Source of the DNA: an uncultured Clostridia bacterium
GTDB lineage: Bacteria > Bacillota > Clostridia > Oscillospirales > CAG-272
Length of the DNA stretch: 39,277 bases
NCBI GenBank assembly: GCA_944381095.1
Contig: CALWJW010000010.1
Coordinates: 1-39,277, forward strand
Direction of reading: 5' to 3'
The notes beneath the pieces are model-generated. The model saw only the letters and a list, made by a program, of their open reading frames with translations. It was not told where the DNA came from and made no database searches. This document shows positions 1 through 6,931 of the stretch, piece by piece. A program made the translations under genes and the position numbers. Numbering within the stretch: position 1 is the stretch's first letter; each line of letters opens with the position of its first letter.

Positions 1-53
1 AAATACCCTTCGCGTACGACGATCTCGGTGCCTTCGGTCGTCAGATCATCAAA
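1..53 (-). pseudogene. C-terminal continuation of the GH2 gene beyond an in-frame amber codon
   Basis: Reading on past the TAG at 56-54 in the same frame gives FDDLTTEGTEIVVREGY with no further stop before the window edge. Clostridial GH2 enzymes of this type, as I recall them, often have a C-terminal extension that begins Asn-Trp-Phe and continues with a 'PEGY/PGYFS' segment. Here the codons around the stop read Asn-TAG-Phe-Asp-Asp-Leu, so the amber sits exactly where a Trp (TGG) is expected, one G-to-A change away. I therefore read this as the severed tail of the gene at 54-2036. The alignment is from memory. Confidence 0.6.
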
Positions 54-2036
54 CTAGTTTTTGCCGTCGTTCTTTCCGCCGCCCTCCGGCACATGATACG
101 CCGGATTCGGCTCGGTGACGCGCTGTATCTTCATGCTGTCCGAACAGCCGTCGGCTTTCGCTTCAATCAGCGTTTCTCCGACTTGTTTCAGCGGAACCTT
201 TTCAAAGACAAAAACCGTTTCGCCTGTCAGCTCAGCAAATTCCTTGCCCTCGACAAAAAGAGTGACCTTGGGAAGCGTTGAATACACCTTGACCGTTGTT
301 GTTTCTACCGCGCGGTCATGGTAACGCTTGCCGCAGAGATGGACAAACGGCTCTTTTGTCCATGCGGCCTTATACAGGAAAAAGGAATCCTTTTTCAGTT
401 TACGGTCATAGGATACCAGTCCCTTATTGTTTCTGCCTTTGACGCCGCCTTCATCGCGCATATCGCTGCCAAAATCAAACATATTCCAAACGTAGCTTCC
501 CCATATCCACGGTCTTTCTTTCAGTATCTTTACCATATGCTCATGGTAAAGAGCCTGATATTCTTCGGAATAATCTCCGCTTTCGGGTTTGCTGTTATGG
601 TAACTTATTATTCCCTCGCACCCGTATTCGGAAAGTCCCAGAGATATGTCAGGATGCCGTCTGTGAAACTCGTCAAACCATTTTTCATTATCCTCCGGCT
701 TTCCGCTGTACCAGCCGAAATAATGATTGTAGGCTATAACGTCTGTTATGCGGTTCTGCACGTCATCCATAGGAAGTCCGGTTACCTGTGCCATTGTTGT
801 CAGTCGGGTACAGTCAGCTTCCTTTGCTACTCTGTTCAGCTCTCTGAGATTTCTGACAAGTTCGTCAGAACTGCCGCCTATTGTTATTTCGTTTGAAATT
901 CCCCAGAAAAAAATACTGCTGTGGTTGAAATTCTGGTATATAAGCTCCTTTAACTGGGACAGACAGTTATCATGCGCCGCAGGATCTTTCAGCATCTTAC
1001 TTATAAACGGTATCTCAGCCCAGACTATCAGTCCTTTACTGTCACACAAATCGTAAAACTCCCTGCTGTGCTGATAATGCGCAAGTCTGACGGTATTTGC
1101 TCCGGATTCCAGTATCAGCGCACAGTCTCTTTCATGATCGGTTATACCAAGCGCTATTCCCTTTCCAAGTGTATCGCCGTGCCTGGAAACTCCGCGGAGC
1201 GGCGTAAGTTCGCCGTTCAGGAAAAATCCCTTTTCAGGATCGACACTGAAACTCCTGAATCCGTGTTTTACGCTTACACAGTCAACGACTTCGTTGAACT
1301 TTATCAGTTCTGCCTTAATCCCGTAAAGATATGGGGATTTCACTCCCTGCCACAGTTTTACATTTTTCATCGGTACGGATGTTGTAACGCCGGTTTCCTT
1401 TTCATAGTACTCACATACGACTTTGCCTGACGCATCCTTTACCGTATACCTCGTAACTGTGTCTTTGTCTGCGTTTTTGACAAACGGGGTTATATTCAAC
1501 ACCCAGTTCCCGTCCGCCTCCGCCTGCGAAGTCACCGCTATTCCCTCAGCTCCCCAATAGTCAAGCTCGAAATGTGTTCTGCTCACTTCAATTAACTTGA
1601 CGCTTCTGTGAAGTCCCCCGTAGAATGTAAAATCTGCCATCTGCGGGTAGATTTCTTCGCTCGGTTCATTGCTTACCTCAGCCGTAACTGTGTTTACACC
1701 CTCATGAAGTATTTCTGTCACGTTAGTGCGAAAAGCCGAATAACCGCCTTTATGATAAGCCGATTCTTTGCCGTTTACATAAACTCTGCATTCCGAAGCC
1801 GCCGCTCCAAATTCAAGATAATATTCTTTATCCCGGTCAAGTCCGGCTACATAAAGTTCTTTTGCATATCTGCACACCGCCCTTTTGTACCCCGGTTTAC
1901 CGTCGGCTCCGTCAACGGCGTTCCAGGTGTGTGGGAGATTTATCCTCTGCCATTGATCAAATGACTTGTCCACGAAATTTTCCCTGCAATCAGTAAAATA
2001 CCAATTATCGTTGATAACGCTCTCTTTTCGCATCAT
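54..2036 (-). CDS. Glycoside hydrolase family 2 (beta-galactosidase / beta-glucuronidase type), amber-terminated
   Basis: This is a cytoplasmic beta-glycosidase; no signal peptide is present. The N-terminal beta-sandwich (about residues 5-150) contains the usual LPHTWN and YVNG segments. An immunoglobulin-like domain follows, then the TIM barrel from about 270 with GVSRHGD. The acid/base Glu is E383 in GISNE and the nucleophile is E470 in GLSEYG. NNKG at 536-539 resembles the N-x-K-G carboxylate-binding motif of beta-glucuronidases, but related beta-galactosidases can carry it too, so the substrate is open. The 660-residue product ends at an amber codon that probably replaces a Trp, so the gene may be truncated (see 1-53). 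The start overlaps the stop of the upstream transporter gene in an ATGA arrangement. GGAGG lies 3 nt before the first ATG and 6 nt before the second (2033), which may be the true start. It is co-transcribed with the transporter. Confidence 0.9.
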   Translation of the reverse strand: MMRKESVINDNWYFTDCRENFVDKSFDQWQRINLPHTWNAVDGADGKPGYKRAVCRYAKELYVAGLDRDKEYYLEFGAAASECRVYVNGKESAYHKGGYSAFRTNVTEILHEGVNTVTAEVSNEPSEEIYPQMADFTFYGGLHRSVKLIEVSRTHFELDYWGAEGIAVTSQAEADGNWVLNITPFVKNADKDTVTRYTVKDASGKVVCEYYEKETGVTTSVPMKNVKLWQGVKSPYLYGIKAELIKFNEVVDCVSVKHGFRSFSVDPEKGFFLNGELTPLRGVSRHGDTLGKGIALGITDHERDCALILESGANTVRLAHYQHSREFYDLCDSKGLIVWAEIPFISKMLKDPAAHDNCLSQLKELIYQNFNHSSIFFWGISNEITIGGSSDELVRNLRELNRVAKEADCTRLTTMAQVTGLPMDDVQNRITDVIAYNHYFGWYSGKPEDNEKWFDEFHRRHPDISLGLSEYGCEGIISYHNSKPESGDYSEEYQALYHEHMVKILKERPWIWGSYVWNMFDFGSDMRDEGGVKGRNNKGLVSYDRKLKKDSFFLYKAAWTKEPFVHLCGKRYHDRAVETTTVKVYSTLPKVTLFVEGKEFAELTGETVFVFEKVPLKQVGETLIEAKADGCSDSMKIQRVTEPNPAYHVPEGGGKNDGKN

Positions 2037-3442
2037 TCTCCTCCGTTTTCATTTTTACGCTTGCTCAATAACCTTGTGTTTTCCTGGACTCTTTTTTTGC
2101 TGAGCGGGTAAATAAGCAATAACGTAAGCCCCACTACCGCATAAAGCACCGCCGGTATGAATGTGGCCACTCCGTATATTCCTCTGACGACCTCTTCTGT
2201 CTGGACGGCGGAATTTTCGTCAAATCCGATAGCCGCCAGCGCCCAACCTCCCAGTCCGCCTGCTATCGCCTGTCCGACCTTTCTCGCAAATGAATAAACA
2301 GCGTATACTGTTCCGTCTTCCCTTTTTCCCGTTTTCACTTCACGGTCGTCAATGATATCGGTTATAAATGCCCACATGATAAGGTTGAAAACTCCGAAGC
2401 CGAGAAAACCGACAAGATTTATTACTATATAGGTCCACATGGATTTCGTTTTCAGCACAAACAGTATAAGACAGGAAACTGCCCCGCAAAAACTTCCGAA
2501 TATTCCGATTTCTTTTTTACCGAATTTTTTTGAAAGCGGCACTGCAAGCGGCGCAAGCGCCAGTCCCGGCAACATTGAAAGTGCGCTCATTATCATAACT
2601 CCGCGTTTATCGTTGAAATAATCGATAAACAAATACTGGTTTATCGACTGATTCATCAGCTGCGCCGCAAGTATGCAAACCGAAGCTATTACTATTCCGA
2701 TGAGCGCCTTATTCCCGAGCAACTCTTTTGCCGTATGGACAAAACCGTTATTTTCAGTTCTGTGTACAGGCGGCAGTTTTACTCTCTCGGTTGTCAATGC
2801 ATAACACAGCAGATAAGCTACAACTGCCGCAACCGAAAGCACTCCGGCGACGATCGGAAACATTTCGCTCCTCACGACCTGTTTTCCGGCGCTGTCTACC
2901 GTATATAAAAACAGCGGGGCTACCACTCCCACAGCCAGATTTGCTATTACTGAGCCAACACTTCTGAATGTTGAAAGCGCCGCCCGGTCGTCCGGCTTCG
3001 GACTCAGCACCGACGCCATTGAGCCGTACGGTATATTTATTGAAGTGTAAAATATGCTTCCCCAGAGTATATATGTGACAAACATATAGGTTATCTTCAA
3101 TCCCATTGAGGCGTTGGCAAGTGAACTTTGATACATAAGAAAACTCAGTATCGCCACCGGAGCGCACATTCTTCGGAGCCAGGGTCTGAACTTGCCGTTT
3201 TTGCCGTTTTTACCCCTGTCGACTATGCGTCCCATTGTTATGTCGGTAAAGGCGTCTATAACTCTCGCTATCACGAACATTGTTCCGACAAGCTCAGCAG
3301 AAATCCTCAGTACTTTTGTATAAAATACGAGAAGAAATATACTGGCAAAGGTAAAGGTAAAATCGTTACCTATGTTCCCGAGCAGATATCCGATCTTATC
3401 CCTGAAACCAAACGGTTTCTTTTCTTCCGTTACTGTATCCAT
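2033..3442 (-). CDS. GPH-family glycoside/hexuronide:cation symporter
   Basis: This is a 469-residue membrane transporter of the glycoside-pentoside-hexuronide family (MelB/UidB/YicJ type), with about twelve hydrophobic segments. It would import an oligosaccharide or glycoside with Na+ or H+. Family marks include the N-terminal FRDKIGYLLGNIGNDF segment, DAFTDITMGRIVDR in the first cytoplasmic loop, and FRPWLRR. GGAGG sits 4 nt before the ATG. The stop overlaps the start of the GH2 glycosidase by 4 bases, so the two are translationally coupled and the GH2 very likely acts on the imported sugar. With the nearby uxuB-like reductase, glucuronides are a plausible cargo, but galactosides are not excluded. 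Confidence 0.93.
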   Translation of the reverse strand: MDTVTEEKKPFGFRDKIGYLLGNIGNDFTFTFASIFLLVFYTKVLRISAELVGTMFVIARVIDAFTDITMGRIVDRGKNGKNGKFRPWLRRMCAPVAILSFLMYQSSLANASMGLKITYMFVTYILWGSIFYTSINIPYGSMASVLSPKPDDRAALSTFRSVGSVIANLAVGVVAPLFLYTVDSAGKQVVRSEMFPIVAGVLSVAAVVAYLLCYALTTERVKLPPVHRTENNGFVHTAKELLGNKALIGIVIASVCILAAQLMNQSINQYLFIDYFNDKRGVMIMSALSMLPGLALAPLAVPLSKKFGKKEIGIFGSFCGAVSCLILFVLKTKSMWTYIVINLVGFLGFGVFNLIMWAFITDIIDDREVKTGKREDGTVYAVYSFARKVGQAIAGGLGGWALAAIGFDENSAVQTEEVVRGIYGVATFIPAVLYAVVGLTLLLIYPLSKKRVQENTRLLSKRKNENGGE

Positions 3443-3789
3443 AAATCCTCCGCAACGTTGATTTTTATTATTATTTGCACTTATGATGATTTAATTCCGT
3501 TTTTTTCAAATAATCAGACGTTATGAAAACTTCTGATTTCGATTTGCAGAATTATTGACAGTGTAATCGGCATATGTCTGTATATGCGCAAAAAAACACC
3601 GCTGAGTTTTTCAGCGGTGTTTTAATCCGTAGATAACGGCATTCCTTTCGCCTGACAAATACGGATTTTTGTGAAATTTTCATCAATACAATAAAAATCT
3701 TTTCTTTACCGAAACTGATACTCTGACAGAAACCTTTACTTTTCAGTTTTTGCTGCCGGCTTGTATCTTAAAACATTGATGACGAAAAA
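3443..3789. other. Intergenic region between the transporter and the Gfo/Idh gene
   Basis: This 347-base stretch holds the hairpin terminator at 3594-3622 and must also contain the promoter of the transporter-GH2 pair on the minus strand. I could not pick a convincing minus-strand -35/-10 pair. No coding frame stands out. Confidence 0.6.
3594..3622 (-). terminator. Intrinsic terminator of the addB-to-Gfo/Idh run, probably bidirectional
   Basis: A perfect 12-bp stem (3594-3605 with 3611-3622) closes a 5-base loop. On the minus strand it is followed by a T-run (the A-run at 3591-3596). The plus strand also ends in T residues. It separates the Gfo/Idh gene from the transporter-GH2 unit. Confidence 0.88.
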
Positions 3790-4851
3790 TCAGCACTCTA
3801 TTTCTTTTCTTATTTCTGCCGACTTGTAAAGTGAATCGAGAAGTCTTGCGCTTTCAAGAACATAGTCAATGTGGTTTCTTGTCTTTTCGCCCGTCAGAAC
3901 CGAATTTATAAAATCCGCGTCCTCGCGCAGATACATATTAGGTATTTCATATTCCGGAGTTTCGGCTGAGAGGGTGCTGCCGTCGAAAAACGTGAATTTA
4001 CCTCCGTAGCTTAACCTCGCACCGCCTTTGTCACCCAGAAAATCGACGTATGTATCCGAAATATCCACATTCTGTGCCCATGCCCCGTTAAACGATATGC
4101 TCGCCTTATCTGTTCTTATGTAACCGGTGACGAAATCGTCGACGTCGTTTACACCGGTTTCTGTGTTTTTGGTGTCTTCCGCCCACATACTGCGATATTT
4201 GTATTCTTTCATATTCTTTGCCATCTCGCAGTATGTGTCACAGGTAAGGTTTTTCAGCTTTGCTCCCCCGAGGATATACAGTATCAGGTCAAGATAATGC
4301 ACGCCCCAGTCGATAAGAACGCCTCCTCCCGACTGCGCTCTATCGGTAAAGCTGCCTCCAAGCCCCGGAATACTCCGGAAAGCCCGGAAACTGCAATATA
4401 CGTGATATATATTTCCGAATTTTCCGTTACGGTTCATCTCTTCCAGCAGCTCGACCGACTTGTGATAACGGTTACAGACACCTATATTCAGCATTCTGTT
4501 CTGCTTTTCAGCTTCATCTGACATTTCGCGGGACATACTGTAATTTACAGTGATGGGTTTTTCACAGAAAACGTGCTTTCCTGCCCTCAAAGCATCCATC
4601 GTCACGGTGTAGTGGACGTAATTAGGTGTGAGAACATAAACGGCGTCCACCTCCGGGTCGCTCAGGGCAATTTTATAATCTGTTATCAACTGCTCAACCT
4701 TGGAAAATTTTTCCTTTATTTTTGCGGCTTTTTCCAAAATAAGATCGCAGGCATATTTTATCCTGACATTTTCAAGCTGAGATAATGCCGGGAAATGTGC
4801 GCTCTCGGCTATTCTGCCGCAACCAACCACCGCAACTGTAACTTCTTTCAT
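3790..4851 (-). CDS. Gfo/Idh/MocA-family NAD(P)-dependent oxidoreductase
   Basis: This 353-residue dehydrogenase acts on a sugar, sugar acid or inositol-like substrate. The N-terminal Rossmann fold opens with VAVVGCGRIAESAH. The family EKP motif is in the GKHVFCEKPIT segment, where Lys is catalytic. GGGVLIDWGVHYLDL supplies the conserved D-x-x-x-H pair of the C-terminal domain. I place the start at 4851 because GGAGGGG lies 7 nt upstream; a longer frame to 4899 would overlap the SDR gene and has no ribosome binding site. It starts 25 nt after the stop of the uxuB-like gene and is the last gene before the terminator. The exact substrate cannot be read from sequence; co-location suggests a hexuronate or aldonate. 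Confidence 0.9.
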   Translation of the reverse strand: MKEVTVAVVGCGRIAESAHFPALSQLENVRIKYACDLILEKAAKIKEKFSKVEQLITDYKIALSDPEVDAVYVLTPNYVHYTVTMDALRAGKHVFCEKPITVNYSMSREMSDEAEKQNRMLNIGVCNRYHKSVELLEEMNRNGKFGNIYHVYCSFRAFRSIPGLGGSFTDRAQSGGGVLIDWGVHYLDLILYILGGAKLKNLTCDTYCEMAKNMKEYKYRSMWAEDTKNTETGVNDVDDFVTGYIRTDKASISFNGAWAQNVDISDTYVDFLGDKGGARLSYGGKFTFFDGSTLSAETPEYEIPNMYLREDADFINSVLTGEKTRNHIDYVLESARLLDSLYKSAEIRKEIEC

Positions 4852-4876
4852 CACGTTACCCCTCCGTCCTAATTTT

Positions 4877-5737
4877 TCAGACTCCCGAGTATGCGGCAAA
4901 TCCGCCGTCTATCGGTACAACAACTCCGTTTACAAATCCGGAGGCTCCTGCATCGCACAGCCACAGAACCGTTCCGATAAGCTCCTCGGGCTTACCGAAA
5001 CGTCCCATGGGTGTCGCCGCAAGGATTTTACCGCTTCTCGGTGTAAGTGACCCGTCAGGATTCATAAGCAGCGCTTCGTTCTGATTGGTTACGAAAAATC
5101 CCGGCGCTATGGCGTTACAGCGGATCCCGATTTTCGCAAAATGAACAGCAAGCCATGCAGTAAGATTTGAAACTGCCGCTTTTGCCCCGGAATAAGCCGG
5201 GATCTTCGTCAGCGGTCTGAACGCATTCATTGAAGATACATTGAGGATGACCGGATCTTCTGCCTTTGCCATGTCTTTCGCAAAAACCTGTGTGGGCAGA
5301 AGCGTTCCGAGAAAATTGAGATTGAAAACAAATTCGATTCCCTTGGGGTCGAGATCAAAAAATGTGGTTATATCCTTCGCTGCATCTCCGTCAAGATCCT
5401 CAGGATAAAGATATTCCTTCGTTGTGGTTCCTTTCGGATTATTTCCGCCCGCGCCGTTTATGAGGATGTTGCACGCTCCGAAATCGCTGTATACCTGCTC
5501 TCTTACTTTTTCGAGCGAATCCTTGTCAAGGACATTACAGGCGTATGCGTTCGCAGTGCCGCCTTCTTTGCGTATCTTTTCGACAACTGCCTGCGCCGCT
5601 TCCGGTCTGAGGTCAAGCACGGCTACCTTGGCTCCGCACAGCGCGAGCGCTTCGGCAAACGATGAACACAGTACTCCGCCGGCTCCCGTTACAACCGCTG
5701 TTTTGTTATTTAGGTTGATCTTAAAAGGCAAATTCAT
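4877..5737 (-). CDS. uxuB: SDR-family oxidoreductase, likely D-mannonate oxidoreductase (fructuronate reductase), UxuB/YjmF type
   Basis: This 286-residue classical short-chain dehydrogenase has the cofactor motif VVTGAGGVLCSSFA near residue 16, the NGAGGNNPKGTTT segment, the active-site SSMNAF serine and the YSGAK Tyr/Lys pair. GAGGNNPKGTT followed by an insertion before FVFNLNFLG is what I recall for the Bacillus YjmF-type mannonate oxidoreductases, which interconvert D-fructuronate and D-mannonate in glucuronate breakdown. No uxaC or uxuA lies in the window, so the rest of the pathway would be elsewhere. An AGAGG precedes the ATG by 9 nt. It sits 40 nt after the Fur-like gene and 25 nt before the Gfo/Idh gene. 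The substrate assignment is inference; the SDR fold is certain. Confidence 0.78.
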   Translation of the reverse strand: MNLPFKINLNNKTAVVTGAGGVLCSSFAEALALCGAKVAVLDLRPEAAQAVVEKIRKEGGTANAYACNVLDKDSLEKVREQVYSDFGACNILINGAGGNNPKGTTTKEYLYPEDLDGDAAKDITTFFDLDPKGIEFVFNLNFLGTLLPTQVFAKDMAKAEDPVILNVSSMNAFRPLTKIPAYSGAKAAVSNLTAWLAVHFAKIGIRCNAIAPGFFVTNQNEALLMNPDGSLTPRSGKILAATPMGRFGKPEELIGTVLWLCDAGASGFVNGVVVPIDGGFAAYSGV

Positions 5738-5777
5738 TTTTCGCTACCTCTTTTCTTTCTGACTTTTCGCTGTATTT

Positions 5778-6179
5778 TTATTTGCAATCCGGACATAGTC
5801 CGTAAAACATCACCTGATGGTCAAACAGAGAATAACCTGTTGCTTCCGATACGCTTTTTTCGAGTTTATCGGTAAAGTTATATGTGAGCTCTACCGTTTT
5901 ACCGCAGCTGAGACAAAATACACGGTGTATCGACCTTACGTTTCCGTCGCCGGATGAATATCTGTATTTAGCGGTAGCTCCGCTTCCGCTCACCGTCTTG
6001 ACAAGCAATCCTTCCTTTTCAAGCCGCCTCACCGCACGGTAAACCGTCGCTATCCCTATATCAGAACCGCTGTCGCGAAGTCTTTCCGCCATTTCCGCAA
6101 CGGTCATGTCACTGTCCTTATTCAGTTCAAGAAAGCGTTTGAATTCCTGCTTTTGCCTGGTTAATCTCGTCGACGACAT
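5778..6179 (-). CDS. Fur/PerR-family transcriptional regulator with a degenerate regulatory metal site
   Basis: The 133-residue protein has the Fur winged helix with the recognition segment IGIATVYRAVRRL (about 41-53). It keeps the structural zinc site of two CxxC pairs (C89/C92 and C129/C132). The usual HxHxxC ligands before the first CxxC are missing: positions -5 and -3 from C89 are Ile84 and Arg86, with only His85 nearby. The N-terminal His used in PerR and Fur is replaced in the KDSDMTVAEM segment. So it folds as a Fur protein but may not sense Fe, Mn or peroxide in the standard way. GAGGAG precedes the ATG by 6 nt. It is followed directly by the uxuB-like gene. Target and signal are unknown. 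Confidence 0.9.
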   Translation of the reverse strand: MSSTRLTRQKQEFKRFLELNKDSDMTVAEMAERLRDSGSDIGIATVYRAVRRLEKEGLLVKTVSGSGATAKYRYSSGDGNVRSIHRVFCLSCGKTVELTYNFTDKLEKSVSEATGYSLFDHQVMFYGLCPDCK

Positions 6180-6255
6180 CTCTCTCTCCTCTCTATCTTT
6201 CCTCGTTTTGAGTTTATCATACTTGCTACCCTCAAAAGCGAACAGAAAATTAAAT

Positions 6256-6912
6256 TTATGTTAATAAAATCAGCTTATTGATATCTTGCGGTTTTTCAGC
6301 TATAAACTCTGCTCCGTTTTCTGCAAGTATTTCCGGTTTCCTATATCCCCATGAAACTCCTATCGGATGCACTCCTGCATTCAAAGCTGTCTTCATATCA
6401 ACGTCTGAGTCACCGACAAGATAACATTCGGATTTCCGTGCGCCAGTTTCGTTTATTATGTATTTGACAGCTTCCGGGTCAGGCTTGGTCGGGAAACGCC
6501 CCTGCCCGATAACAAAACCGAACGCAATTTCCGGGAACAGCGTCTTGACTATTTCTTCAACGAAAGGCTGCTGTTTGTTGGACAACACTGAGATACTGCA
6601 ACCGTTTCCGACGAGAATTTTCAGCATTTCTGCGCAACCGTCAAATGCCTTTGTTTTGTTGTTATAGCATTTCTCATAGCATTCTTCGTATATTTTTTTT
6701 GCGTCTTCTATAAACTCCCGATTTTCAGCAATACTTTCCGGAAGAGACCGTTTCACAAGGGCATAAGCCCCGTTATTTATGTTTTTAAGCGTTTGTTCGA
6801 CACTGATATCGCTAAATCCCAAACGGCGACGCATTCCGCAAAGAGCGTCCCGTATATCGTAGATAGTATCGGCAAGGGTACCATCAAGGTCAAATATGAC
6901 TGTTTTACCCAT
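6256..6912 (-). CDS. HAD-superfamily phosphatase, phosphoglycolate phosphatase-like
   Basis: This 218-residue HAD hydrolase has all four motifs. Motif I is FDLDGTLADT (the nucleophile is the first Asp), motif II is in VLSNKQ, motif III is the Lys of PTKPDP, and motif IV is VGDSDVDM. The alpha-helical cap after motif I matches the Gph/PGP subgroup, whose members remove phosphate from 2-phosphoglycolate or other small phosphoesters. Phosphoglycolate arises during repair of oxidised DNA ends, which would fit its place 19 nt after addA, though that link is inference. Substrates of this subgroup are often mis-annotated. AGAGG lies about 10 nt before the ATG. Confidence 0.88.
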   Translation of the reverse strand: MGKTVIFDLDGTLADTIYDIRDALCGMRRRLGFSDISVEQTLKNINNGAYALVKRSLPESIAENREFIEDAKKIYEECYEKCYNNKTKAFDGCAEMLKILVGNGCSISVLSNKQQPFVEEIVKTLFPEIAFGFVIGQGRFPTKPDPEAVKYIINETGARKSECYLVGDSDVDMKTALNAGVHPIGVSWGYRKPEILAENGAEFIAEKPQDINKLILLT

Positions 6913-6931
6913 ATAAATGTTTCCTCTCTGT

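Noticed and set aside
3556..3590. TTGACA on the plus strand followed by TGTATA-like bases
   Set aside because: It would run straight into the terminator at 3594 and then antisense to the Gfo/Idh gene; -10 match is poor and no gene would be served.
6180..6255. Separate promoter or Per box ahead of the Fur-like gene
   Set aside because: A TATGAT-like hexamer exists but no -35 at the right spacing, and no inverted Fur/Per box could be recognised.
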